NCBI RefSeq assembly: GCF_001953865.1
Contig: NZ_MQUQ01000005.1
Span: forward strand, 11,401-75,400
DNA from: Amycolatopsis coloradensis
GTDB taxonomy: Bacteria > Actinomycetota > Actinomycetes > Mycobacteriales > Pseudonocardiaceae
Reading direction: 5' to 3'
DNA length: 64,000 bases
The notes beneath the pieces were generated by a model. It was given only the letters and a program-made list of their open reading frames with translations. It was not told the DNA's origin and made no database searches. Of this stretch, positions 26,207 through 34,126 are shown in pieces (the stretch's first letter is position 1; the number at the start of each line of letters is the position of its first letter). The position numbers and the translations under genes are program-made.

Positions 26207-26953
26207 TCAGACAGCGATGAACAACTGCGGCAGTTGAGCCAGTTCGTCCCGAACAGCAACGTGCCGAAGCCGACGTCGATGCTCGTGCTCAACCGTGGCG
26301 CGGTAGCGCGTGTACAGCTCGTCGGTGGTCGCGCGCAGTTCCGTGATCTCGTCGGCGAGGATGGACATGGCCGCTTCGTGTCTCGCTTTCGCCTCGCTCA
26401 CCTGGTTGGCGGCAAAATCCGAGGTCGAGCCGCTGTACAGGCTTTCGGCGTGCGCGAGCTTCTCGCCGGCGCGAACGACAGCGCGGGCCTGGTCCGGCAA
26501 GGCCATGTAGACAGAGAAGTCATGACCTGTCGTTACCGGGATCCCGTCCCAAGCGGCCGTCATCAGCTTCTGCACGGGCGGCTTGCCCTCGAAATACGGC
26601 GTGGTCCCGGTGGACAACAGGTCGTAGACACAGGACGCGATGAAGTCGTCCGCCTCGTCGGGCCGGAAGAGATCGAAGGAAGGCTTGATCTGCACCCGGC
26701 TGCGGCGCAAGTCGCTGCCGTCCTGCCAGACGATGTGCCAGTGTTCAGCGGCATTCCCGCACTTGTCGGGGTGGTAGTTGACGACACCCCAGGGCTGGCC
26801 AGCCAGCGTGCCGTCGTCCAGGACGAGAGGCTGCTCGAGCAGTTGCCGGAACACCGCGAGCGTAACCTGCTTTCCAGACACCGTCAGAGTCTTGATCTCC
26901 ACACTTGCCGTGGCGATCGCGGCGTTCTGCACCGTCAACGTCGGCTTCGGCAT
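26207..26953 (-). CDS. Hypothetical protein with C-terminal coiled coil
   Basis: A 248-residue soluble protein. Residues 1-130 look globular (TLTVSGKQVTLAVFRQLLEQ, GVVNYHPDKCG, HWHIVWQDGSDLRRSR), and residues 150-235 form a long helix or coiled coil (RAGEKLAHAESLY ... HEAAMSILADEITELRATTD). No known family recognised. A variant of the GTGTTCGG palindrome lies about 120 bp upstream (27076-27104), shared with two other genes. Confidence 0.65.
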   Translation of the reverse strand: MPKPTLTVQNAAIATASVEIKTLTVSGKQVTLAVFRQLLEQPLVLDDGTLAGQPWGVVNYHPDKCGNAAEHWHIVWQDGSDLRRSRVQIKPSFDLFRPDEADDFIASCVYDLLSTGTTPYFEGKPPVQKLMTAAWDGIPVTTGHDFSVYMALPDQARAVVRAGEKLAHAESLYSGSTSDFAANQVSEAKARHEAAMSILADEITELRATTDELYTRYRATVEHEHRRRLRHVAVRDELAQLPQLFIAV

Positions 26954-27330
26954 CGCTCCCCCTTCAGATCATCAAGTCGAGATCGAATGATCTCGCCCGG
27001 CTGAATACCCTGAGGGGAGCGCCAACGCGTGCCTTCGCCACGCCACCCGAACGCCGTAACGGCATTGTCCCGAGATATTCGGAAAACGATCGATGGCCGA
27101 ACACCACCGCCTCCCGACTTCGCCATGGTGATTTCCCAGGCGACGGTGTTCGGCAACGCGTTCGGCTACGCGCCGTTCGCCCCCTGTCGTGCCAGCCTCC
27201 ACGCTGGCGGCGGGCAGAGGTGCAGGGTTGATCGCGGAGAACCCGGACGGAACATGCCACCAACCGGCATTCCAACCTGCCTCGGTGACGCGGGCGAACG
27301 CCGGTGGCTGCGCCCGGAACACCCGCCGGT
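26954..27330. other. Intergenic region with palindromic sites
   Basis: No gene. Holds the operator-like sites at 27076-27104 and GTGTTCGG at 27146-27153. Confidence 0.5.
27076..27104. promoter_or_regulatory. Operator-like palindrome, third site
   Basis: TTCGGAAAACGATCG (27078-27092) is identical to the centre of the palindrome at 14443-14472; the right arm reads GGCCGAACAC. A further half site, GTGTTCGG, is at 27146. Upstream of 26207-26953. Confidence 0.55.
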
Positions 27331-27534
27331 TCACAGCAGTCCAGCCTGCTGGAGCTTGATGACCGCGGTGGCCAGGCCGCCGAGCAGGTTGACGCCCCAG
27401 ATGAGCCGGAACATCTTGTAGGCCATGTCCCGCCGGGGTTTGGTCGAGTGCTTGCTCAGTGCGACGCGAAGGCAGCAGGCGGCCAGTGCGGCGACGAAGA
27501 CGGCGTAGCCGCCGACGAAGACCCAGAGCCACAT
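27331..27534 (-). CDS. Small membrane protein, paralogue of 10182-10382
   Basis: A 67-residue protein with an AAGGAGAGG site upstream. Two membrane helices; MWLWVFVGGYAVFVAAL and FRLIWG match the paralogue at 10.2 kb. Function unknown. Confidence 0.65.
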   Translation of the reverse strand: MWLWVFVGGYAVFVAALAACCLRVALSKHSTKPRRDMAYKMFRLIWGVNLLGGLATAVIKLQQAGLL

Positions 27535-27672
27535 CGCACAGTCCTCTCCTTAAAGATCAGGAGAGAACCTTCGGGGCCCGCTTCGCTTTATATTCACGCG
27601 CACGTCTCCGGTCAAGCTGGCCTTTGTGGATTGTCAACGGCTGTCAACAGTCGTCAGCCGAGTTTTCCCAGG

Positions 27673-28302
27673 TCAACGGCTCTTGTCTGGCGTTCCCCCG
27701 GTGGGGCCTAATCCACCTCCCGCAGCCTCGTCGGAGCCGATGCTTGGGGCCTCGAGCAGGTTCGGACGGATGATCTCCGCAGGTACCCGCCGCGCGGGGC
27801 CACGCGGCGTAGGGGTTCTAGTCAGGTAGCCGCTGACCGGCTGGTCGGTGTCGTCGGCGACGTCGCTGGGTTCGAGATGCCGGAGGTACCAGGCGTCGAG
27901 GTCCTCCGCCAGCTTCCGGCTCGTGGCGGCTTTCCGGCTGCGCAGGGCGTCGGCGCCGATCCCGTCGGCCAGCGCGTCGACGGTCGCGGCCGCGTCGGCC
28001 CACCGGCGCTGGGCCGACTGCTTGGTGATGCCGCCGGCGGCCGCGCCGATCTCGGGCCAAGTGGCGCCGCGGGTTCGTTCGACGACGACGGCGAGCTCCG
28101 CCAGTCGCTCGGCCTGCTTCAGCAGAAGAAGCGCCTCGTGGACGTAGTCGCCGGGGGCGTGGTCTCGCTCGGTCGCGACGAGCCTGCGCGCGAAGTCGGA
28201 CAGCCGACGCGCGTCGTCGGCGTAGAGCAGCCGCGCCGCGTCCGCGCCGACCGGTTCCTCGTCCATCGTCTGCTCGACCACGTTCTCGTCCATCGTCACC
28301 AT
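27673..28302 (-). CDS. HTH protein with tandem operators upstream
   Basis: A 209-residue protein. After an acidic N-terminus, residues 45-120 are helical and contain an HTH-like segment (TWPEIGAAAGGITKQSAQRR) of the type used in actinomycete proteins that test whether a promoter is read. The C-terminus is proline-rich. Two copies of a GTCAGC-N5-GCTGAC element (28303-28319 and 28325-28341) lie immediately at the start codon, suggesting autoregulation and a short or absent leader. The start may be at 28302 or 28293. Confidence 0.7.
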   Translation of the reverse strand: MVTMDENVVEQTMDEEPVGADAARLLYADDARRLSDFARRLVATERDHAPGDYVHEALLLLKQAERLAELAVVVERTRGATWPEIGAAAGGITKQSAQRRWADAAATVDALADGIGADALRSRKAATSRKLAEDLDAWYLRHLEPSDVADDTDQPVSGYLTRTPTPRGPARRVPAEIIRPNLLEAPSIGSDEAAGGGLGPTGGTPDKSR

Positions 28303-28341
28303 GTCAGCATAAGGCTGACAGTGCGTCAGCATAAAGCTGAC
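28303..28341. promoter_or_regulatory. Tandem inverted-repeat operators
   Basis: GTCAGCATAAGGCTGAC (28303-28319) and GTCAGCATAAAGCTGAC (28325-28341): each is an inverted repeat, and together they are a direct repeat with 22-bp period, i.e. two helical turns, so two dimers could bind on one face. Confidence 0.65.
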
Positions 28342-28371
28342 AACACTCGTTCGGCGGCAGCCTGACCGGGC

Positions 28372-28401
28372 CACTACCGATATCTTGGGTTATCGGTAGT
28401 G
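28372..28401. promoter_or_regulatory. Perfect 11-bp inverted repeat
   Basis: CACTACCGATA and TATCGGTAGTG flank an 8-nt centre, between the HTH gene and the short plus-strand ORF at 28428. It may be an operator or a hairpin. Confidence 0.55.
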
Positions 28402-28427
28402 ATCTCGAGGCTCTCGGGAGGGGCGTC

Positions 28428-28550
28428 ATGTGGATCTTGAATCCGAGCCCGGTCGCGATCGGCGACTGGCTGCGCACCCATGCCGGAATCCCGGCAGGCC
28501 GGGCGCACGACGCCTGGCGAGGACCTCGCCATTATGCAGGCCTGAGCTGA
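28428..28550 (+). CDS. Short ORF with strong RBS
   Basis: A 40-residue frame, MWILNPSPVAIGDWLRTHAG onward, with GGGAGGGG at ideal spacing. No known family. It may be the remaining start of a longer gene. Confidence 0.35.
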   Translation: MWILNPSPVAIGDWLRTHAGIPAGRAHDAWRGPRHYAGLS

Positions 28551-28922
28551 CATTTCCTCGCGCAGACAGTAACGTCTTTATGCGCATGTTTTACAAGGCG
28601 AACCTGGCGGCTTTATTGGCATTTCCCGGCCGTCGACCATTCGTGCAACAAGGGTCGTCTATGCTATCCTGAAGTCATCAGGAATGACGAGTTGAGCCCC
28701 GAATTCCACTCGTGAAATTCGGGGATTTCGCCGCTGCTTTCAGGGTAGTTGCACGACATGTAGAATCTCTATAGCGGACTTCTTCTGCCACGTGGAGCAC
28801 GGGAGTAGGGGGCGTCTGTCAGGCGTTTAACGCCTTGCGCGCCAGCGCATCTGGCTTCAGATAAGCCACTAGCAAGTATATAGATCGCCCGATATCGGGC
28901 ACGTACGGTAAGGAATCAATTT
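28551..28922. other. Less GC-rich gene-free stretch with hairpins
   Basis: Contains TCCTGA-AGTCA-TCAGGA near 28667-28683 and a hairpin CCCCGAATT / AATTCGGGG at 28697-28724. Base composition is lower in GC than the surroundings. No gene is seen. Confidence 0.5.
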
Positions 28923-29153
28923 ATGGATATCTCTATGCGCTCAACTGGGCGCCACGTTAGGAAAAATTGTAACACATCGCTTGGCTGGAATGTGCTGGCG
29001 CTGGTGGCGACACTGTTTTTCGTTGCCGTTTTGACCACCTCCGGATTTCCGATTGCCGCAGTGGCAATAACCGGCGGAGCGCTGTTATCGATCAGTCTGG
29101 GCCAACCTCTTACACGACTAGTCGGCCTCGGAGCTGGATTGGGGGTGGTATGA
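28923..29153 (+). CDS. Small two-TM protein
   Basis: A 76-residue protein with AAGGAA upstream of the ATG, two hydrophobic helices (about residues 22-41 and 44-62) and atypically low GC codon choice. No family recognised; possibly horizontally acquired. Confidence 0.45.
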   Translation: MDISMRSTGRHVRKNCNTSLGWNVLALVATLFFVAVLTTSGFPIAAVAITGGALLSISLGQPLTRLVGLGAGLGVV

Positions 29154-29800
29154 CCTCGACAACCTGCTCTTGAACTTCCCGGCGCCGCCATCCAGTGCGT
29201 CGGGGAGTTCCCCGTTCCAGCTGATCCTGCGCGCCGAAGGGCGGTGGCAGGGTCCGCCAGTACAGTCCGTGCCCATGGGCCATCACCGCGATCTCCGCTA
29301 AGGAGCCGCCCGGCCCTGACGGCATCGTCGAGGTCGTCTCGCCGCACGTGAAGCTCGGTCCGTTCGGGGACACAGAGCTGCAGGGTGGCTGCCCGGTTTG
29401 CGGCTCCCGTGCGTTCAGAGTGTGTCGACCCGCGCTGGCCGGGGGCGGCGACCGGAGCTGACTGACAGTGCTTAAGCATGAAGACCGCGAGGCAAGAAGA
29501 ACCTGGCGAGCATCTGTCGCTCAACTGGTGCGCGGCATCGCGAGCGGGCTGGTCGCGGAGTCGAGGTCGAGAGGCATTTCCAACACCTCAGAGCGCCGCT
29601 TGCCGGGAGCCCCGGCAAGCGTGTCGCGGTCCACCTGCGCGCTTAGCTGACCGCGACGTCGGAACGAATGAAAAGTCCTGCGAGAGGGCGTGCTGCGGTG
29701 ATCCAGGCGCATTAGCACCGTCGCTGGAATCCGCGACTGCGAGCCCAGGTTTCCGGTGCTCGAGCTGCGCGCCGTCGCTAGACGCCTATCCCCGGTGGAT
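29154..29800. other. Stretch with possible gene remnants only
   Basis: One plus-strand frame from about 29151 (YDLDNLLLNFPAPP) and a second near 29347-29463 with GCPVCGSRAFRVC read as coding but lack proper starts, so they are probably leftovers. Nothing intact is supported. Confidence 0.4.
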
Positions 29801-30124
29801 TCAGTGGAATATCTCCACGAGGAACTCGCTCGTCGCGGGCGGGTAGGTGACGAGTTGATCGGTGTCGGCCACGCCGGGCCGGCTGGTGTGCGCGCGTTTG
29901 CTGATCTCGGTTTCCGGAGACACGTGGATTGCATGGTTTCCGCCGATGAGCGCATCGGGGTAGTCCATCGGGACCGCAGCACTGGTCCTGGGCGTGGTGA
30001 TGTTGTCATCGTCGGCGATGTCGGGGTTGCCGAGCATGGTCTCGACGACGTCTTCGTGGTAGTAGGCCGCCTGCAGCCAACGGTGCTGCTGGGCGGCGTC
30101 GAATTGGCGGCTGGTGATGTTCAC
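29801..30124 (-). CDS. Last gene of type VII toxin operon, unknown
   Basis: A 107-residue protein starting with GTG that overlaps the stop of the preceding gene by 4 bp (GTGA), so the two are translationally coupled. Contains RWLQAAYYHEDVVETMLGNP and MDYPDALIGGNHAIHVSPET. Function unknown. Confidence 0.6.
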   Translation of the reverse strand: MNITSRQFDAAQQHRWLQAAYYHEDVVETMLGNPDIADDDNITTPRTSAAVPMDYPDALIGGNHAIHVSPETEISKRAHTSRPGVADTDQLVTYPPATSEFLVEIFH

Positions 30125-30555
30125 AGGCAGTTCCAGACGAACAGCAGGTTTCCTGCGGGCACGGTGTCGCGGCACAGCTTGCGGACCTGCTGGAGCCAGG
30201 TATGCAGGGCGGTCGGGTCGCGGTTGATCAGTTCCGGGTTCTGGCGCCAGTCCGTCGCCAACCGGCCGAGCGAATCGTCTCCGACCGCAGGCAGCATGCT
30301 GACGACCCGTTCGCTGAGGGTGGTGATGACTGGCGCTGCATACAGGTCAGGGTTGTCCACAGGAGTCGCGTTGGCGGTTTCCAGGGCGGTCTTGAAGGGG
30401 ACGTCGGACAGCAGCACGTCCAGTGCCGCAAGGCTCACCGGGTCCAAGCCCTTGGCGCGCACGGTGGCGTAGCCGAACGTCGTCGGGTCGGGGAAGCCGG
30501 CGGCGCGGTAGCCGGGCAGCGAGCCGGGTCCGGCGCTGAACACGTCTGTGAACAT
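30121..30555 (-). CDS. Sixth gene of type VII toxin operon, unknown
   Basis: A 144-residue soluble protein starting MFTDVFSAGPGSLPGYRAAG and containing LDPVSLAALDVLLSDVPFKT. It follows the probable immunity gene by about 60 nt and overlaps the next gene by 4 bp. Small genes downstream of a polymorphic toxin are often extra immunity genes or orphan toxin pieces; that is inference. Confidence 0.6.
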   Translation of the reverse strand: MFTDVFSAGPGSLPGYRAAGFPDPTTFGYATVRAKGLDPVSLAALDVLLSDVPFKTALETANATPVDNPDLYAAPVITTLSERVVSMLPAVGDDSLGRLATDWRQNPELINRDPTALHTWLQQVRKLCRDTVPAGNLLFVWNCL

Positions 30556-30616
30556 CACGTTCCTGCCTGGTACGTCGCGGACATGGCCCAATCCTACGGG
30601 AGGGCTGGCTCGCGGG

Positions 30617-31285
30617 TCATTCGGCGATCCCCAGGTCTCGCAGCGTCCGCAACGCGTCGAGTGCCTCTTCGAAACTCTTGGAGCGGATCGGCGCGGCGAG
30701 GACGCTGGTGTCGTACGGGGCCTCGGCGGCACGTTCGACCAACACGCGTGCGTAAGGGGGCAGTGCGTCAATGTCCGCCGCGGCTGCCGTGGCCCGGCGC
30801 ACGAGGAACTGGGTTTCCGGGTCACGCTTCACGAGATGCCCAGGGACGTCCCAGATCTCGATGTCGCTGAACTCGGCTTCCGTGATGTCCAAGGCCCAGT
30901 CGATTTCTTCGTAGAGTTTCGCCGCCCCGGGCGCAAAAGATTTCCGTGGTTCCTCGTCGATGGCGGGAGAAAAACGGACGGCACCAAGACTTCCGCGAAA
31001 GGTGACGCGATCGAAGACGCATGCTTCGAACTCGATGGGCTTGCCGTGGCTGAGGGTGTCGACGACGACGTTGTCGCATCGGAGACCGTAGAGCACGACG
31101 TTGCCCACCTTGCACTTGTGCAGCGATATGTTGCTGAGGGCAAGCGGGTAGGTGGGGTCGTCGTGTTCCTGCATGATGACCCCGCCGACGAAGGCGCACT
31201 GCTCGAAGGCGAGATCCGTGAAAGTCGCCGCCGACTCGATGATCTTGCGGTACTCGAATTTCTCTTTGACGTAGGTCTGGGTCAT
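30617..31285 (-). CDS. Probable immunity protein (pentapeptide-like beta-helix)
   Basis: A 222-residue soluble protein. Its first 150 residues have a repeating pattern with central hydrophobic positions (FTDLAFEQCAFVGGVIM, ISLHKCKVGNVVLYGLRC, FEACVFDRVTFRGSL), typical of a pentapeptide-like right-handed beta-helix. The C-terminus is helical. It starts 9 nt after the toxin gene, the usual place of the immunity gene. Assignment as immunity rests on position. Confidence 0.65.
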   Translation of the reverse strand: MTQTYVKEKFEYRKIIESAATFTDLAFEQCAFVGGVIMQEHDDPTYPLALSNISLHKCKVGNVVLYGLRCDNVVVDTLSHGKPIEFEACVFDRVTFRGSLGAVRFSPAIDEEPRKSFAPGAAKLYEEIDWALDITEAEFSDIEIWDVPGHLVKRDPETQFLVRRATAAAADIDALPPYARVLVERAAEAPYDTSVLAAPIRSKSFEEALDALRTLRDLGIAE

Positions 31286-31294
31286 CCGTGCTTC

Positions 31295-31846
31295 CTACCG
31301 GAAAATGTCTTCGAGCTTGGTTTTAGGGATGGTGGGATAGGACAGTATCTGATCAGGGTGATGATAGTAGGGCCTGTTCATGTGCGTTCTCGTCGAGGAC
31401 GCACTGCCGCCGGTGATGTCGACGTTGTGCTTGCCACCGATCTGGAAGTCGGGGACCGCCTTGCCGGGGTTGCTCGCTCCCAGATGCGAGATATTCGTGT
31501 CCCGGGCCACGCGGCGCGCCGTGTCTTTCTCGATCTCCGTGCCCACGTACATGCTCCGCAGCCAGGGGTGCTTCTGGCCGTTTTGTATCTGAGTGTTGGA
31601 CAAGCCGCTGCGAATTTGGCTGGCCGACCGGCCAGCCGAAGCGTTCATGGCGTTCTGGAGCTTGTCGTAGCTGGCACGGTCCTTCGCGTTGAGCTTGTTG
31701 CGCCATGCCCCTGGCGTCTTACCGACACCACCCGGCTTCCCGCGGGCACCGGCTGGACGCTGGCCCTTGCGGAGTTTCGACAAGGCGGGCTTGAGCACTC
31801 CGGCGCCGGCCGCCGCTGCCTTAGCCGCTCCTTTGCCCTTAGCCAT
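31295..31846 (-). CDS. Stand-alone type VII-linked toxin
   Basis: A 183-residue basic protein: a Lys/Ala/Gly-rich N-terminus (AKGKGAAKAAAAGAGVLK), a linker, and a C-terminal domain with YVGTEIEKDTARRVARDTN, VPDFQIGGKHNVDIT and NRPYYHHPDQILSYP. The spaced E, PDF and DIT resemble the active-site pattern of PD-(D/E)xK-like nuclease toxins. Its ATG lies inside the last codons of the preceding WXG/channel-like gene (8-bp overlap, different frame), whereas related toxins are usually fused to that part. Nuclease activity is inferred. Confidence 0.7.
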   Translation of the reverse strand: MAKGKGAAKAAAAGAGVLKPALSKLRKGQRPAGARGKPGGVGKTPGAWRNKLNAKDRASYDKLQNAMNASAGRSASQIRSGLSNTQIQNGQKHPWLRSMYVGTEIEKDTARRVARDTNISHLGASNPGKAVPDFQIGGKHNVDITGGSASSTRTHMNRPYYHHPDQILSYPTIPKTKLEDIFR

Positions 31847-32339
31847 TGAGCACCGAGGAGATCGCGAGGTTGAGAGCTTGATCCAGCAGCAGCTTGGTGA
31901 TCTCCCGGAAAACCGGGATCTCCAGCAGCGAAGCGCCCAAGGTCGGCACCGCAGTGGCGATGGCCTGGGCGATCTCGACCGCGAGCATCGCCAGCTGCAC
32001 CACGACGGCGGTCTTGAGCGCCACCACTACGCCAGCGCACACGTAAAGGCCGGTGCCGATCAGCGCGGCCCCGGTGGCTCCGTCGTCGAGATTCTGCTTC
32101 GGCGCCTCGCCGCCAGACCAGAAGCTCCCGAACCGGTCCACACCCTCGCCGGAGTTGTTGCCCAGCACCTGCTGCGCATGCCCGTCGGCCTCGGCTGCGG
32201 CAGGCCCCAGACGGTCGCCGAACGACGACCACTGACCAGCGAGGTCGAACAGCTTCCCTTCGTTGCTCAGCGGCCAGTTGAAGCCCAGGGTGTTGAGCAA
32301 CCCGGACAGCTCAGCGGGCAGTATGACCCCGTTCGTCAT
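31839..32339 (-). CDS. WXG-domain / channel-like N-terminal protein
   Basis: A 166-residue protein with FNWPLSNEGKLFDLAGQW, a WXG-like helical hairpin (FGDRLGPAAAEADGHAQQVL, FWSGGEA) and two hydrophobic helices at residues 88-125. This is the N-terminal half of CpnT-like and related type VII-exported toxins of actinomycetes. Overlaps both neighbours (ATGA with the WXG100 gene, 8 bp with the toxin). It probably targets the toxin for export. Confidence 0.75.
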   Translation of the reverse strand: MTNGVILPAELSGLLNTLGFNWPLSNEGKLFDLAGQWSSFGDRLGPAAAEADGHAQQVLGNNSGEGVDRFGSFWSGGEAPKQNLDDGATGAALIGTGLYVCAGVVVALKTAVVVQLAMLAVEIAQAIATAVPTLGASLLEIPVFREITKLLLDQALNLAISSVLNG

Positions 32340-32659
32340 ACCAGGCCCCCCAGCTGATGCAGCGAATCCCTCGCCGTCGACTCGTAGTCCGCGTAGCTGC
32401 CGGCCATGATCTGCAGCGTCTGGCCGACGTCGCCGATGCCCTCGGCGTTGTCGTGGAAGGACTCGAAAGCGGCTTCGGACGCGATCTGGTAGATCGTCCC
32501 GAGCGCTGAACCCAGATCGTCGTCGCCGAAGGCGTCGCCAAGCGCGGCGGTCTGCGACTGAAACGCCGCGACCTCGCCGGCCAACGACTTCCCGGTGCCC
32601 GCCAGCGCGCTGCCCGCCCCGCGTATCTGCTCCGGGAATACCTGAAATCCCCCGCTCAC
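32336..32659 (-). CDS. WXG100-like secretion partner
   Basis: A 107-residue helical protein, MSGGFQVFPEQIRGAGSALA onward, with the length and heptad pattern of Esx/DUF2580-type type VII partners; the canonical W-x-G turn is replaced by GDAFGDDDLG. It overlaps the next gene by 4 bp. Expected to dimerise with the WXG-domain protein for export. Confidence 0.75.
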   Translation of the reverse strand: MSGGFQVFPEQIRGAGSALAGTGKSLAGEVAAFQSQTAALGDAFGDDDLGSALGTIYQIASEAAFESFHDNAEGIGDVGQTLQIMAGSYADYESTARDSLHQLGGLV

Positions 32660-32673
32660 CGTAGCCTCCCCTG

Positions 32674-33507
32674 TTACTCGGCGTTGCGCATGATCGCCGT
32701 CATCTCGTCGGTGTAGGCGCGCATGTGTTCGATGCTCTGCCGACGCACCGCGCCGGCTCGCTCGGCCAGCCGCCGCAGTGCTTCCGGATCCGATGCCTGC
32801 CGTGCCGCCGTCGCGTTCCGGTTCTCCCAGTCCGCCAGTGCGGCGTTCACCGCCTCCTGCACTGCCTGCCCGAGGACCTTCGGCGGCATCTGCGGCGAGA
32901 AACCTGGCAGGATCAGCTGGCTCACGCTGCCGTCGGACACCGTGGCCGCCGCCGTGTTCGACTCGTCCCGGCCCTCACCGGTGACCGGAGCCGATGCGTC
33001 TTTGCCGAGCGCGTCCTGCACGGACCGCACGACCTCCACCGCGTCTTCGAACAGGAAGTCAACGTGCTGCGGCGACGCGTCGCCCTGGAGCCGGACTTTC
33101 CCCGCCAGCTTGCCCATCATCTGCTCCGCCGCTTCCTGAATCCGGCGCAGCGACTGAGCACTGTCGTGCGCGAACCCCGTGAGCTGTTCGCCTAGCGCCA
33201 CGAGGTCCGGCCCCGGATCGCCCGCCCGAGGGTCCTGAGACAAGGACTGGGGCACGGCGTTGTTGACCGCTTCCCGCAACAACTGCGCCACCTCACGACG
33301 AGGCCGCCCCGTGACGCCTGCGCCAACAGCGACGAGCGCGACCCGGCGTTCGCGCATCGTCACCCGCACGGCAGCGTCAGCGGAAGATCCCACTGCCTCG
33401 CGGTCGCCGGTGTCCTGAATTGAGTCCGGCGTGGCGCCTGTCCGGATCCGGCTCAGCCTGTCCATTTGTTCGGCAAGAAGCGTGTCATAGTCCTCGCCGT
33501 TATCCAC
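32674..33507 (-). CDS. YbaB/EbfC-like protein of the toxin operon
   Basis: A 277-residue protein with a GTG start (GGGGGG just upstream) and two related halves, each with a helix, a beta segment (VALVAVGAGVTGRPRREVAQ in the first, SVSQLILPGFSPQMPPKVLG in the second) and a helix LLREAVNNAV / AVQEAVNAALADW. This is the pattern of YbaB/EbfC-like proteins encoded at the head of actinomycete type VII toxin loci. It ends 14 nt before the WXG100 gene. Confidence 0.75.
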   Translation of the reverse strand: MDNGEDYDTLLAEQMDRLSRIRTGATPDSIQDTGDREAVGSSADAAVRVTMRERRVALVAVGAGVTGRPRREVAQLLREAVNNAVPQSLSQDPRAGDPGPDLVALGEQLTGFAHDSAQSLRRIQEAAEQMMGKLAGKVRLQGDASPQHVDFLFEDAVEVVRSVQDALGKDASAPVTGEGRDESNTAAATVSDGSVSQLILPGFSPQMPPKVLGQAVQEAVNAALADWENRNATAARQASDPEALRRLAERAGAVRRQSIEHMRAYTDEMTAIMRNAE

Positions 33508-34126
33508 GCGCCCCCCAGTCCGGCTCGGCCAGCACCAACTCATCACTCGCAGGTAAAGAGTAGTCGCCAAAGAGACAAGCTCCAACCCTTGATGGCGTTG
33601 CGGCGAGTCGCGGTACACGACAAACGGTCTTTCCTGAATTTCCAACGACTGGCGCCTGTGGGTCCAGCGCGTGTACTGCGGCCCTGCCATGGCAACGATT
33701 GCGCTCGCACGTTCGCGTGCAGGTGCCCTGGTTCGGTACGAATCGCTTCCCCGCAGGAAAGGGGCAATGGGGATCGGGTACGCGAGGTCCCGCCAGAGAG
33801 CCCGCCGCAACAAGCGCGATAAGCAAAGATGGGTTTATCTAAGAAATTCCTTTCCTGGATACGATTCGAATAGTGAAACCGTCGTACCGTTGTCTTTTTG
33901 ATGCGCATTTCGCAGTGGCCTCCCGGACCCGGCGACCGGAATCCAGAGAGACAGGCTGGAGCACCGCTCAGGTGCCGAGTCCTTTCGTCGTCCATGACAC
34001 GTCGCCCGCGGAAACCCTGGCCACTACGGTGAAGGCTTCTTCTCCGCTGTCGGCGGCCCGTCTCTGCGAGGAACGGGCCGGCCCGGGGTCCAGTAGGAGC
34101 CCGTGCGGCTGCTGGGCGAGGACTGA
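33508..34126. other. Gene-free stretch upstream of toxin operon
   Basis: No supported gene. The right part (about 33970-34120) gives scattered coding-like segments upstream of the caspase relic that may be remains of its usual neighbour. Confidence 0.4.

Noticed and set aside
28697-28724. Hairpin considered as an intrinsic terminator
   Set aside because: It has no T-run and no clear gene directly upstream; mentioned only in the surrounding gene-free stretch.
30548-31849. 433-residue open frame on the plus strand
   Set aside because: Antisense to the toxin and immunity genes, whose overlaps, starts and motifs are convincing.
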